From contig JAJEKV010000015.1 in NCBI GenBank assembly GCA_021234155.1, positions 7,841,138-7,905,137 of the forward strand: a stretch of DNA of 64,000 nucleotides, written 5' to 3'. This DNA comes from Isoetes taiwanensis. Taxonomy: Eukaryota; Streptophyta; Lycopodiopsida; Isoetales; Isoetaceae. The position numbers and the translations under genes are program-made. Below are positions 1-10,772 of the stretch, one piece after another. Each line of letters begins with the position of its first letter. Positions within the stretch are counted from its first letter, which is position 1. The notes beneath the pieces were generated by a model. The model did not search any database, had not been told where the DNA came from, and saw only the letters and a program-made list of their open reading frames with translations.

Positions 1-1535
1 ATCTTGTACCATCGATAAGCAACACCGAACCATCCATCTCTGAATCCGGTGTTCCCATCCGTACATAAGCACCACTTCTTTATAAGCACCAATTCTTTAT
101 CACCAAGCATGAATACATTTCCTCTTAACAACAACCATGTGATCCATAGAATCAACATAAAACCCCCACCGAAAGGAAGAACGATTTGATGCGCCTCGGG
201 CCTCGGCCTCAGCCTCTCCGATAAACTCCTATGCTTCTCCGCGCTTTGATGCTCAAGATAGCCTCCTCTTGCAAAAGCCTCACGCCTCCAAAAAGCTTCT
301 AAAATTCCTTTCTCAATTTGCCTCTCTAATCTATAAAGCTTTTGCTTATTTTTAGTTTCAAGATGCATGTTCTATTTTGCATGCATGTCAAACATGTATA
401 TATGTACATGAGTGCATTATATCGGCCTATCAAGCGGCCCGGGACCGATTCTGATCTCTCCTTCTAAAATTGGACCCATGTCCTCATGGGTCGATCCCAG
501 GAACTATCATGTTTATTTAGTAAGTATACTAACAACCTGAAGCAAAATCTGAAGCAATATATGCAATCAAAGCTATTACAAATCTTACCTGGGATTCGCA
601 TGATAGAAGCTTCTTGAGCACCATCACGTGGAGCTTCTGCGGCGTAGATAATCGTTTGGTGTCGCGGAAGATCCATTATTGTGGCAGCTCTAACTTCACC
701 ACTTTGTGGCCTTCGCTCAATAGTCCTATTATCTGCATCCGATCTTCCTTCCGGCTGACGCTCCCTTTGATTCCATCGAGGCTCTCCACGGCCTCTCCCT
801 CGACCAACATTTGGATTGCGATTAAATCTTCTTCCTCCCATGCTACCAAGTGGGCAATTATTCCTTGAGTGTCCGACTTCTCTACAACGGAAACAACGCC
901 TCTCTTCAAGGCACCGTTGTCTTTCCTCATCAGTGAGGGGCGATAACAACTTACTTCCAGTCTGGATGCTACTTGCCCAATTCCTGTTATTACTTTGAAC
1001 TTCCACAGATTGACTAGCATATGGCTCTTCTCTAAATGATCGTCTCCGACTATATGAATTCTCAACTGGCCACGAGGACGATGCTTGTCTCTTCCTTTGA
1101 GTATCCACCGCAACTTTTTCTGCCAGATTTGCTTCCCGATTTTTGGCAATTCTTACTACCTCCTCTAAATCCGTATATGCCACTCCAGACATGGTACTTT
1201 TGATATCAACATGGAGTCCTTTCACAAATCTGGCACACATCTTAGCTTTATCAAGAATAGGACAATGTGGCTGCAATCTTCTAAACTTTTCATTGTATTC
1301 TGCCACGGTCCCTGTTTGCGTCAAATCTAAGAACTCATTCATCTTATCAACTTTATATCCTGGAGGTGTAAAATGTCCCTCAAAGGCCTTTTTGAACTCT
1401 TCCCACGTTGCTTGGCCAGGTCTCTTATTCATGTCAGTTAACCAGACTCTTGCAAAACCTCCTAACATTGCCTGAGCAAGAAGAGCTTTTACGGAATCTT
1501 GTGCCTTGATCAAATCAAAATAGAACTCCACTCCA
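1..1535. repeat. Direct duplication, copy A (gag segment plus downstream flank)
   Basis: This segment recurs in the same orientation at about 4081-5595. The part covering gag (about 655-1535) looks identical between copies, since all translations of both strands agree, whereas the first 600 bases differ by several small insertions (for example expanded CCTCGG-type runs near 195-225). The left edge is cut by the window, so the unit may be longer. Copy A continues rightwards into the 5' part of gag, a primer-binding site and an LTR; copy B does not. Confidence 0.9.
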
Positions 1536-1735
1536 CGGAGCCAAGCATCAGCATCATCTCCTGTTGTGTTCTCTCCTGTAAAAACTTCCCTTTTGGTGTC
1601 CTTTAACACCTTTTCAATTGCTTTCTCAGCTTCGGTCTTTTGCTGTGACACGCTTTGCTGCAGAGATTGCTGAATAGCTTGCAGGATATTAGTTACATCT
1701 GGAGCTCCATCTCCTCCTGCACCACCAGCATCCAT
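464..1735 (-). CDS. Ty3/gypsy-type retrotransposon Gag polyprotein
   Basis: A 423-residue reading frame from an ATG at 1735. A retrotransposon gag (capsid-like) domain spans roughly residues 50-200, with the usual pattern of a conserved Trp in DADAWL, a segment around TWEEFKKAFEGHF and FVKGL further on. A single CCHC zinc knuckle follows, CFRCREVGHSRNNC (C-x2-C-x4-H-x4-C), then a basic Arg/Gly-rich tail typical of nucleic-acid binding. Gag would package element RNA in the cytoplasm. The frame is preceded on its own strand by a tRNA-Met primer-binding site and a likely LTR, so it is the first gene of an element. No protease, reverse transcriptase or integrase follows within the 463 bases visible. 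A good splice-donor-like CAG|GTAAGA lies near the end of the conserved part (about 590), so the last 40 or so residues may be intronic. Confidence 0.85.
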   Translation of the reverse strand: MDAGGAGGDGAPDVTNILQAIQQSLQQSVSQQKTEAEKAIEKVLKDTKREVFTGENTTGDDADAWLRGVEFYFDLIKAQDSVKALLAQAMLGGFARVWLTDMNKRPGQATWEEFKKAFEGHFTPPGYKVDKMNEFLDLTQTGTVAEYNEKFRRLQPHCPILDKAKMCARFVKGLHVDIKSTMSGVAYTDLEEVVRIAKNREANLAEKVAVDTQRKRQASSSWPVENSYSRRRSFREEPYASQSVEVQSNNRNWASSIQTGSKLLSPLTDEERQRCLEERRCFRCREVGHSRNNCPLGSMGGRRFNRNPNVGRGRGRGEPRWNQRERQPEGRSDADNRTIERRPQSGEVRAATIMDLPRHQTIIYAAEAPRDGAQEASIMRIPGKICNSFDCIYCFRFCFRLLVYLLNKHDSSWDRPMRTWVQF

Positions 1736-1830
1736 GATCTCCTACTACTCTGCATATAGACAATTATGAGCATTAACAACTCACTTCAAGAACATGAATC
1801 ATTTCCAAATTCCCTTAAAGATCAAACTTG

Positions 1831-1842
1831 GCTCTGATACCA
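1831..1842 (-). promoter_or_regulatory. Primer-binding site (initiator tRNA-Met)
   Basis: Read on the minus strand this is TGGTATCAGAGC, the standard plant LTR-retrotransposon site complementary to the 3' end of tRNA-iMet. It sits two bases inside the proposed LTR and about 95 bases before the gag ATG, exactly where minus-strand priming should begin. Confidence 0.85.
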
Positions 1843-1844
1843 AC

Positions 1845-2595
1845 TGTGACGAGCCTGCCGAGTTGACCCTCCTGGCAACTCGGGATCTTGTCAATACTTG
1901 AGGTTAGATCTAGGTTGATATGAAAACTTAACCCAACTATGTTGGTGAAGAATTTAATCTTCCAAAAATAATGGAGAATAATTCCCTTCTTATATATATC
2001 TAATATCCAACAATTGTAATATAGTTAAAAAGAAATACATCCATAATGCATTTATTCAAAACCAAAGCTAAGATTCAGCTTCTAGGAAACTCCAACTCAG
2101 CCACAATCCTGAACAGTACCACTGCCACTGGGCCGAGCACCACCTTGCTCAATCACTGCATGCACTCAAAGGGGTTAATCCTTGTGACTAAATGGGGATC
2201 CCATAGCTGCCTCTGCATGCATAAAACATCTTGAAAGTCTTGAATAACAAACATAAACAACTCAAAGACACAAGAACCTATGGTGCAATGCTAGACAATG
2301 ACAACAAAGAAAACAACATAAACATCAATAGCAAAGAACATAACCAAAGTACCAAACCATCATAAACAAACTCCGGGATAATGGGTAGCTCAGCCAGCCT
2401 ACATACAGGCCCTGTTAGCAGCATGTTGCCCAGCCAGCTTACATTCCAAGCCCTGTAGCAGGTGGTGGGGTGAACCTCATATGCGCATACCCTCTCAGCC
2501 CACGTCTGGCACTGGAGGACCTCTTACCATGGGGGTTTCACAGGAGTTGACTGACGTAGCAATCCCTGCCAGGAGAACTAACGCCCGGTGTCACA
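1845..2595 (-). mobile_element. Putative 5' LTR of the gag element
   Basis: A 751 bp block bounded by the inverted termini TGTGAC (1845) and GTCACA (2590-2595), two bases from the primer-binding site. On the sense (minus) strand it would begin TGTGACACCGGGCG, a common Ty3/gypsy LTR start. A TATA-like ATATATATAAG lies at 1989-1999 on the minus strand, about 150 bases before the LTR end, as expected for the U3 promoter. The left boundary next to the primer site is secure; the right boundary rests only on the terminal repeat because the partner LTR is not in the window. Confidence 0.6.
1989..1999 (-). promoter_or_regulatory. TATA-like element in the LTR
   Basis: ATATATATAAG on the minus strand inside the proposed LTR, upstream of the primer-binding site and gag. 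The spacing fits a U3 promoter; no start-site data are available. Confidence 0.4.
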
Positions 2596-4080
2596 GATCA
2601 CAAGAATCACAGAGAATCACAGATGAACATGAGCATGCCGGAGCAACCTAGGCCACCGAACCTAGAAGTCCGACCCCGGAGGTTCCAAGTACATACATAA
2701 TATCAAGACAACAATGCAAAGACCATGACATGTGGGTTAATAGAGAATTTACAATAAATTTGCCTAGATCATATTCTTAGCCTTTGCCGAGGTTGCCCAT
2801 ACAACCTGCCCATGTTGAAGTAGCTAGGTTACTGATGAAGATAATGATTGCAATCCAAACACGTCGAGGAAGCCATAAGCCTAACTATCATTGATGTAGC
2901 TACGACAAGGAAAGATACTACCAATCCACAAATGCAAACCTTACCATTCTCCCATGAGGATAATCCATTAGCTATGATGCCTCTGATAAAATATAGCTCA
3001 ACAACTTAAAAACTTACAGTTATACACTTAGACTTACAGTGCTCCATGCCATAGCCTCATCTGGACACTCCATATACCTCATATTGCTCTCTCGGCCCAA
3101 CTTCTCCGTGTCTCCAAAGTTCCAACATGCTTTCTTTCTTTAAAATTATTAGCTAAGGTTTTTAATATTTTCATTAAAACCTACTTTTCCATAGCTAAGG
3201 ATTTATTAGTGCATCTTAATGTAAAACTCAAAACCCGCGACTTCCAACTTAAAATCCATGTGGTCTTATGACCAGAATCGCATATAACCCTCGGCTAATC
3301 GATTCTAGGCTAGCCTTCACCAAATGAAGCCAAGAATTACCAATTTTCAAGAGTTCTAGACTTATTAGTCTTAACTTACATGTTATTCCTTAATACGTAA
3401 ATTGTAAACAATACAAGTTCTAAAAGGAATTACTATGGTTTTCCCCGCCAAATCCCCCGCCATGTTTTGACCTGCAATTTGTTTTCCAACTCTTACATAT
3501 GTTGCCAATGTTAAGTCATGGCCCTTCCATTTATTGCCCACGCACCTTCCAAAATACTAATGTAACAAAAAGATAAACCAACAAAGAACAAAGAAATAGC
3601 ACTAACACAAAACTGGGTAGCTTATTCCAGCCATCGGGCAGCTCCAAAATGGCTTCGATTCTTCTCATACGGTCCTTCCTGTGGTAAATCGACCCATGCA
3701 TGCCCCAAATCAGCCCTCCTCTTTTAGTTTCGGCATGATTCCTCCGGACCCAAGTCTGTTTTTCGGAATTTTCAGCAGGTTGGGTTGCTAGCAAGCAGCT
3801 CGAATCTTTGGATGATCATGGCAGCCCTTGTTCCCATCAAAACAGCCCTCTAACATCAATTTCGCCCATTTGGTGCTGCTGTAACTCATTTCCAAGAGTC
3901 TCCAAGTCGGATTTGTTGCTGCCTCAGTTCTGGAACGGCTCTTAAATTCCTCCTAGAAGGCTTAATTCCTTCAAATTTGCCTCCGCTCTCTCGGATCTGA
4001 TTGATAAAGAGCAGTTCCGGTGCTTCCCTCGAAGTTGCTTGCAGATAACCCATGTGCGTTAATTCAGCTCCCTTATAAGA
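2596..4080. other. Non-coding stretch between the LTR and duplication copy B
   Basis: No recognisable gene. Several minus-strand frames of 80-160 codons occur (for example 3531-3794 and 3886-4356, the latter running into copy B), but they show no family resemblance, splice logic or repeated structure that I can support. The base composition is like the flanks. Confidence 0.5.
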
Positions 4081-5595
4081 TCTTGTACCATCGATAAGCA
4101 ACACCGAACCATCCATCTCGAATCCGGTGTTCCCATCCGTACATAAGCACCACTTCTTTATAAGCACCAATTCTTTATCACCAAGCATGAATACATTTCC
4201 TCTTAACAACAACCATGTGATCCATAGAATCAACATAAAACCCCACCTGGAAAGGAAGAACGATTTGATGCGCCTCGGCCTCGCCTCCGCCTCCGATAAA
4301 CTCCTATGCTTCTCCGCTTTGATGCTCCAGATAGCCTCCTCTTGCAAAAGCCTCACGTCTCCAAAAAGCTTCTATAATTCCTTTCTCAATTTGCCTCTCT
4401 AATCTATAAAGCTTTTGCTTATTTTAGTTAGTTCGCATGCATGTTCTATTTTGCATGCATGTCAAACATGTATATATGTACATGAGCACGATATCGCCTA
4501 TCAAGCGCCAGGACCGTTCTGATCTCTCCTTCTAAAATTGGACCCATGTCCTCATGGGTCGATCCGTGAACTATCATGTTTATTTAGTAAGTATACTAAC
4601 AACTGAAGCAAAAATCAAGCAATATATGCAATCAAAGCTATTACAAATCTTACGGGATTCGTGATGATAGAAGCTTCTTGAGCACCATCACGTGGAGCTT
4701 AGCGCGGTAGATAATCGTTTGGTGTCGCGGAAGATCCATTATTGTGGCAGCTCTAACTTCACCACTTTGTGGCCTTCGCTCAATAGTCCTATTATCTGCA
4801 TCCGATCTTCCTTCCGGCTGACGCTCCCTTTGATTCCATCGAGGCTCTCCACGGCCTCTCCCTCGACCAACATTTGGATTGCGATTAAATCTTCTTCCTC
4901 CCATGCTACCAAGTGGGCAATTATTCCTTGAGTGTCCGACTTCTCTACAACGGAAACAACGCCTCTCTTCAAGGCACCGTTGTCTTTCCTCATCAGTGAG
5001 GGGCGATAACAACTTACTTCCAGTCTGGATGCTACTTGCCCAATTCCTGTTATTACTTTGAACTTCCACAGATTGACTAGCATATGGCTCTTCTCTAAAT
5101 GATCGTCTCCGACTATATGAATTCTCAACTGGCCACGAGGACGATGCTTGTCTCTTCCTTTGAGTATCCACCGCAACTTTTTCTGCCAGATTTGCTTCCC
5201 GATTTTTGGCAATTCTTACTACCTCCTCTAAATCCGTATATGCCACTCCAGACATGGTACTTTTGATATCAACATGGAGTCCTTTCACAAATCTGGCACA
5301 CATCTTAGCTTTATCAAGAATAGGACAATGTGGCTGCAATCTTCTAAACTTTTCATTGTATTCTGCCACGGTCCCTGTTTGCGTCAAATCTAAGAACTCA
5401 TTCATCTTATCAACTTTATATCCTGGAGGTGTAAAATGTCCCTCAAAGGCCTTTTTGAACTCTTCCCACGTTGCTTGGCCAGGTCTCTTATTCATGTCAG
5501 TTAACCAGACTCTTGCAAAACCTCCTAACATTGCCTGAGCAAGAAGAGCTTTTACGGAATCTTGTGCCTTGATCAAATCAAAATAGAACTCCACT
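4081..5595. repeat. Direct duplication, copy B
   Basis: Second copy of the segment at 1-1535. It ends abruptly at 5595, after the shared bases GAACTCCACT, where copy A carries on through gag and copy B passes into an unrelated exon. The first ~600 bases differ from copy A by small indels, while the gag part appears identical. Confidence 0.9.
4650..5595 (-). pseudogene. 5'-truncated Ty3/gypsy gag fragment (copy B)
   Basis: This fragment carries the gag domain from the residues VEFYFDLIKAQD onward, including the zinc knuckle and Arg-rich tail, identical in translation to copy A. It lacks about the first 65 codons, the primer-binding site and the LTR. The reading frame continues in frame into the exon on its right (5596-5799), giving a 378-codon chimeric frame whose apparent start is a TTG. 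It is best read as a gag fragment dropped onto the 3' part of another gene, not as a functional Gag. Confidence 0.8.
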
Positions 5596-7744
5596 TTGGT
5601 GTTGCACATATCTTGCAAGAACCACTTGACGAAACAAATCGTGTAAATTTCGCAATCCTGGATGTTTTCCTGCTGAGGGACCTTCAAAGAGACGCAGGAG
5701 CCATTGTGCAATCTGGACGACTCAAAATTCCACCTCTTCATAATGTCGGACACAAATCTGTGGCCAAAGGAATCAGAAGAACCCAAAAATTGACCTGAAA
5801 GGGGCAGAATTTAACTTACAAAGTGGCGAAACAGTGCAAGCTCGAGTGCATGCCCGACATTGAATCCAAATGGAGCAACACTGGACAAGGAGTCCGGAGC
5901 CTGTGGCATGCATCGGCGTCTGAAACCAATATGAACAAGCTCCAGTGATTGCTACAAACAATTGCAAAACTGGATTTTAGGTTCAATTGCCCATGAATGG
6001 ATTTAAAACGGATTCTTTACCTGCTCATGACTGGGAAGTAATAGAACCCGACATTCTGCATCCGCCAATTCTGCCTGATGAAGGGTTTCGGTGGGATTAA
6101 TTTAGCAAACAGATCATATGAACCTGATTGACCTTCCAAACTGTTCTGCAAAAAAAGGCCAAAGGCCGCAGGATGCATGAAAACATGCTGGGATCTTCTG
6201 TTTTGGGGAATGGAATGTATCAAGGCCCTGCAGAGACCAACATAGTCAGCGAATCAAAGCATTGCAATGCTCGGGTAGTGCTTATAACCGTGACTTACAG
6301 TAGATAGGCACCAACACATTCTTCATTGATTCTGCAATCCACATCATCTCTAGGACCGGGAACTGTCATGAAATCTTGGGCGAAGTTGCCATACACCCGA
6401 AATTCTGCTGCTGATGATTTCTTGCCCACTCGAATGGCTGTGCTGCCTAGTGTCAGTGGGTATTTAAATGTGAAGTTACAGGTCCACCTCCTGGAAAGAA
6501 GACCTGATTGATAAGAAAACACAGAATTAAAAAAACTGGCTTCCAGCCTATGCATCATGGGGATCTCAATTAAAGTGCCCTCCTCTTCCGATGAAGCTCT
6601 GGGATCGGGGAGTCCTGCTGATTGAATTGCCTCACGCAAACCCTGAATGTAGCTGGAGGTTTCAAACACTATATGGTTAGGGGCAAGGTAGACCTCTGTT
6701 TTTTTTGCCCCCCTCTTCTTTCTTGGAGTTCTCGGGGAGCTCCTGAGTGGGAGCTTGCTCACTTTCCTAGGAGGGGGGGATGCAAGATCTCCTTGGGCCT
6801 ATGCGAATTCCTTGCTGAAATCATCATTCTCTACCTGAGCTTGCTCTCTGGAATATGAAATCTCGGCCCTCATCTCTTCAACTGTCAAACTAAACCTGCT
6901 GGCGATTTTTTTTCTAATTGCTTCCCTCTTACGCTCTTCGAGTTTTCCTCTCTACCGTCAGCCTTATCTCCACTGTTGATTGACCCATTGCGGACCTCAT
7001 AACGAGAATTAAAAGTCCGGTGCTCAATCTGCTCCTCGCCATAGCCTCGGCCCTTCCGGCAGCCCTCACCAAAATCCGCCTAAGATTATCGCCCACGGAT
7101 AATCTTCATCCAGCGCTAAAGCTCGGCTTGACCAATTCAAAGTTCCTCTTCCTCCTGCTCATTTCTGGAGCAATTGGTTTCCGGCCTCTTGCCAATGGTG
7201 GCAGCTTGTAATCATTCGTCATGGAATGCTTTGCGAGTCTGTGGATCTCCAGATCCCATTTTTTGGAGTAACTGCTACTACACTTACCGAATAAACAATA
7301 CCAACGGCCATCTGCCCAATTAAATTTCCAGTTTGCGATTTCATCATCCATGTATCCGGCGTTATCCTGAGGAGGGTTCTCCACGACATCCTCTCCGAAA
7401 TCTTCGGGCTCCTTGCAATCAACTTTTTCCTTTGGATCCTTGCACTCAGCCTTTTCTTTACTTGCTGTCGGAACGGAGCTCGGGGATACTGAGGGCTCCC
7501 TCCAAAGACCTGGGAATAAGTCGGCCGCTCGACTAACAAGCTGCGCCTGCACAGATGCAGGATCCGTTATCTGACATGCGCCTCCAACTGGCTCAAAACC
7601 TGGAGAAAATTTAGGAGGGGAGTCCACCTCCGAATCGACCAATTCTTCCGGCAACGGATTGTTGGCAGGAAAATTGAAAGCCGAGTTAGCAGAAGATTCT
7701 GCCTGGAAGTTCTCATTAACTGAGGTTCCAGGGCTTTGATCCAT
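5596..7744 (-). CDS. Multi-exon gene of unknown function with one C2H2 zinc finger
   Basis: Minus-strand exon series with plausible plant splice sites. Exon 1 starts at an ATG at 7744 (MDQSPGTSVNEN) and runs to about 7110. It carries a C2H2-type finger near 7200-7290 (C-x4-C-x12-H-x4-H, starting CLFGKC). Likely exons follow at about 7079-6835 (acceptor CTTAG, donor CAG|GTAGAG), about 6768-6299 (donor GTAAGT), 6227-6021 (acceptor TCTCTGCAG, donor CAG|GTAAAG) and 5799-5596 (acceptor CCCCTTTCAG). The second exon shows two good overlapping frames, suggesting a one-base shift near 6945. A single finger suggests nucleic-acid binding, but I do not recognise the family. The last exon is cut by gag copy B, so the 3' end is missing or replaced. 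Confidence 0.5.
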
Positions 7745-7989
7745 CTGAACAGGGATAAGAAAGGGACAAGAATTCGAGCGGGAGGGAGGAACGGAGGCAC
7801 CGGAACCAAGCTTTGAGAAAGGGTTTTTTGGCACTAACGGTTGTGATTCCTTTGGACATGATCACTATCCTTTGCGGGTTGACGTGGCATGCGGTGATAG
7901 GGCAATAACCATGCAATCATTTCCCTTGTTAGATGGCAGTGTGCAACTAATAATGCCCAGCGTCCGGCATTCAATTCAAAAGCTGGGCC

Positions 7990-8660
7990 ATGAATTTAAA
8001 TAGGCTTTTTATATAAAATAGCGACGGATATCCCATGCCGACGTGGCATCGACGGCCTGGATGTGTCCTTCAGTCGCGGTGATTCCATCCGGTTGATTCA
8101 CGGTGATGTGATTCCGCCGGACGGAATCAGATTTTGGTGATTCCGTCAGATGGAATCAGATTGTGGTGATTCCGCCCGGAGGAATGGTCAGGATTACGTG
8201 ATTCCGTCGGCTGGAATCAGATTGTAGTGATTCCGCCGGACGGAATCCAATCTGGGTGATTCCGCCGAGAGGAATCCCATCTGGGGTGATTCCATCGAAA
8301 CGGAATCAGAATATGGTGATTCTGTCCGACGAAATAACAAGTCAGTGATTCCGTCCGGCGGAATTGCAAGTTGGTGATTCCGTGCCGTGGGATCCGTGAC
8401 GGGTGATTCCATCCGGCGGTATTCCGTCGTCGTGATTCCATCACGTGGAATAATTACGTGGTGATTCCGTCCGGCGGTATTCCGTCGTCGTGATTCCATC
8501 GCGTGGAATAATTACGTGGTGATTCCGTCCGGCAGTATTCTACCGTTGTGATTCCACGGGACAGTATTGAATTTATTGCCGTACTGTCAGGTACGGAAAA
8601 CGGGGCCTCCGGAACGGATCCCGTTGCCGGAGGGTCTGTGATTCCGCGGGAAAGTATTCA
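7990..8660. repeat. Array of degenerate palindromic GATTCCG...CGGAATC units
   Basis: About a dozen units of the type GTGATTCCGTCCGGCGGAAT, each nearly its own reverse complement, are spaced every 30-40 bases and separated by short variable tracts such as ATAATTACGTG. Two larger blocks near 8410-8540 are almost identical to each other. There is no gene in it; frames that cross it encode repetitive RRNTAGRNHH-like peptides and are not real proteins. Confidence 0.85.
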
Positions 8661-8702
8661 CCGCGATGGAATCACCAAAACGAGGGTAACGATATTTTCA
8701 CC

Positions 8703-9560
8703 CTTCATGGATGGGCTGAGCTTATCCAACGAAACAAATAATATTGATTAGTCAATACAAGACAATTTGCATGAGGGCAAGACAGAACAGTGATAGGCAA
8801 ACTTTTTAGGTTTCATCGAAAAATTTTCTATGGTTACTTTTTACTTTGACCAGTGTTGTGTTTAGAGCTGGAACTTTCCATTGTCTTAATAGAAAACCAT
8901 AAGAAAACTTGCCAGAACAATTCCTATGGCACCATAACTTAACCAAAAAATTCTCAATTTGAACCGGTTGGTTCATAGTGTTCATCGGACTTTGCCCAAC
9001 ACTGAGACAGAACAGTAGGCTCGCTAGCCCAAGAACAAGAATATTGCTTATTGGGTCCTATGTCCTCGCGAAGGACTTGATTTTAAGACTATATGGTCCC
9101 CCAACCTTCTTTTGAAGCATGAAGTCAGGACCCCCCAAAACAAAAAAAAACAACCCCCCGAAAAAAAGACCAAATCTTTTGCTCATTGGGTTCTTTGTCC
9201 TTGGGAAGGACCCGCTTTTTAAGGCTATATGGTCCCCAAACTCTTTCTTCTGAAGCATGAAGCCAAGATTATATGGTCCCACAAACTCTTTTGGGCTAGA
9301 TAACAGCCTGTGCATGGGCCATTATGGTGATAACAATTTCAGCCAACCTATTACGACCCATACATGCCCTCTTCCCCCCTTGAATCAACATCTGGAGATT
9401 CATTCCGAGAATATGAAAATCTTTGGAAGGATGTGAAGGAAGCATAAGGCCAAGATTATATGGTCCCACAAACTCTTTTTTCAAGCTTGCCTTGAAACTG
9501 AAAGCTAGCCTATCAATTCCAATCCAAGATGGTGACAACTTACGTGCTCAATTAAAGAAC
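8703..9560. repeat. Dispersed repeat, copy 1 (partner at 12196-13018)
   Basis: Starts at CATGGATGGGCTGAGCTTAT and ends at GCTCAATTAAAGAACATTCT; the same block with small indels recurs at 12196-13018 in the same orientation. Inside, a shorter motif containing ATTATATGGTCCCACAAACT is repeated three or four times. No coding capacity is evident. Confidence 0.85.
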
Positions 9561-10690
9561 ATTCTGTTGAAAAAGAGCCCCTGCTTTCAGAAGAGCTAAA
9601 AACAAAACTGAAAAATATTATCAATTCCCAGACTGAAAGACAGTGCCTGAGAATGCAATTGAGCATCAAGTGCACACCAATCATAACCTAAAAATCCTCT
9701 TGAGCTATGTGTACATCCTTTTCTCCAGTAACGATAGACTGCTCATCTATCTCTATGTCTGAAATAGTGACCTTGTTTTCCGATTCTGTATCAGGTACCA
9801 GACATTATCATTATCTTTATATGATTCGCATTTATTATTTTCTCATGTTGCTTGAAATGTTATCGTCTTCAAAACTGGCTTTGCTTCAATCTCCACCTTT
9901 TCAACCTCTTTTGAAAGCAGCTGCAGCTTAGAAAAAAACAGCCCTTCAGTATTATTTAAATCATCAAATAGTTGTAGAAGGGCATCACACTCTATCATAC
10001 CACATTCCTGAATTTCTTGCTTTGGAGATGCAAGCCAACTTTCATTAACAATAATATTTGTCTTTGTAATAGGTCTTCTGAAATGATTGAAACAATTGTT
10101 TTCGTGCATTCTTCCCAGGCAGCGGAAGTCAGGACTCTTGTTTCCTGGGGAAGCTTTGGGACCACCATGCTCTGGAACAGGTAAAGGTGGGCACATTACA
10201 AACATCACATAAACCCCACCCTGGTTCGAGGCCCACAGGTCTACCTGCGTTCTCAGTTGCCCATGAAGAAGCGCAGGATCATCGCGTCCATTCGAACAGG
10301 GGCCCACCATCTTCGGCTTGAGACGGGTCGGTGGGTTGGAGAGCTGCGCCAGGACAGGCTTTGTCAGTGTTGCCCGCTGGGGGTCATTGAGGCCATGCCT
10401 TCCAGAGTTGTCCAGCCTATAGTCAGATTCGGGCTCGCTATATTCTCTTGGTGCGACCTGGTCTGCCCCTGCATGAGCTACTCAGTACGCCGTCAGTTCG
10501 ATCCCTTGGCTCCTACCTCCAGGAGATTTTGGATCTGCGGACTCACCTCTGCCCCCGCGGCGCCTACCTGAGGTGCCAGGAATTCATGTATATATGTATA
10601 TTTGTACAGCTGCCAGCAGGCTTGTTGCTGCGACGGTTTTTCCCTCCTAAGAGGGGGTTTTTTAATCCAGGTAGCAACGACCTTGCTGCA
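9561..10690. other. Unassigned stretch with one long minus-strand frame (9843-10310)
   Basis: A 155-codon minus-strand frame at 9843-10310 has a fairly natural composition, ending in a charged helix-like segment (LQLLSKEVEKVEIEAK). I do not recognise it and see no clear splice partners. It could be an exon or gene fragment. The remainder shows nothing I can name. Confidence 0.25.
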
Positions 10691-10707
10691 CCCGTGTAAT
10701 TTGGGTC

Positions 10708-10772
10708 CCATAGGCCGATTGGCCTCCGCAGACGATAAAAGAACCTTCCTTCCTTCCTTCAATGAAGCAAAA
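10708..10772 (+). mobile_element. 3' tail of a non-LTR retroelement (TTCC tail)
   Basis: The stretch has the order hairpin (TAGGCCGATTGGCCT), GACGATAAAA, then TTCC repeats. The same order recurs inside the ABCC exon copy at 63839-63896 and, with a TTATC tail, near 50041 and 60990. Such hairpin-plus-microsatellite ends are typical of LINE or SINE 3' termini. The body of the element upstream is not recognisable. Confidence 0.5.

Noticed and set aside
3886-4356. 156-codon minus-strand frame as a gene
   Set aside because: It spans the border of the duplicated segment, its counterpart in copy A is broken by indels, and no domain is recognisable.
8093-8560. Regular repeats that could look like a CRISPR array
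   Set aside because: Repeats are palindromic, diverged and unevenly spaced, spacers are short and similar to each other, and the context is a plant nuclear genome.
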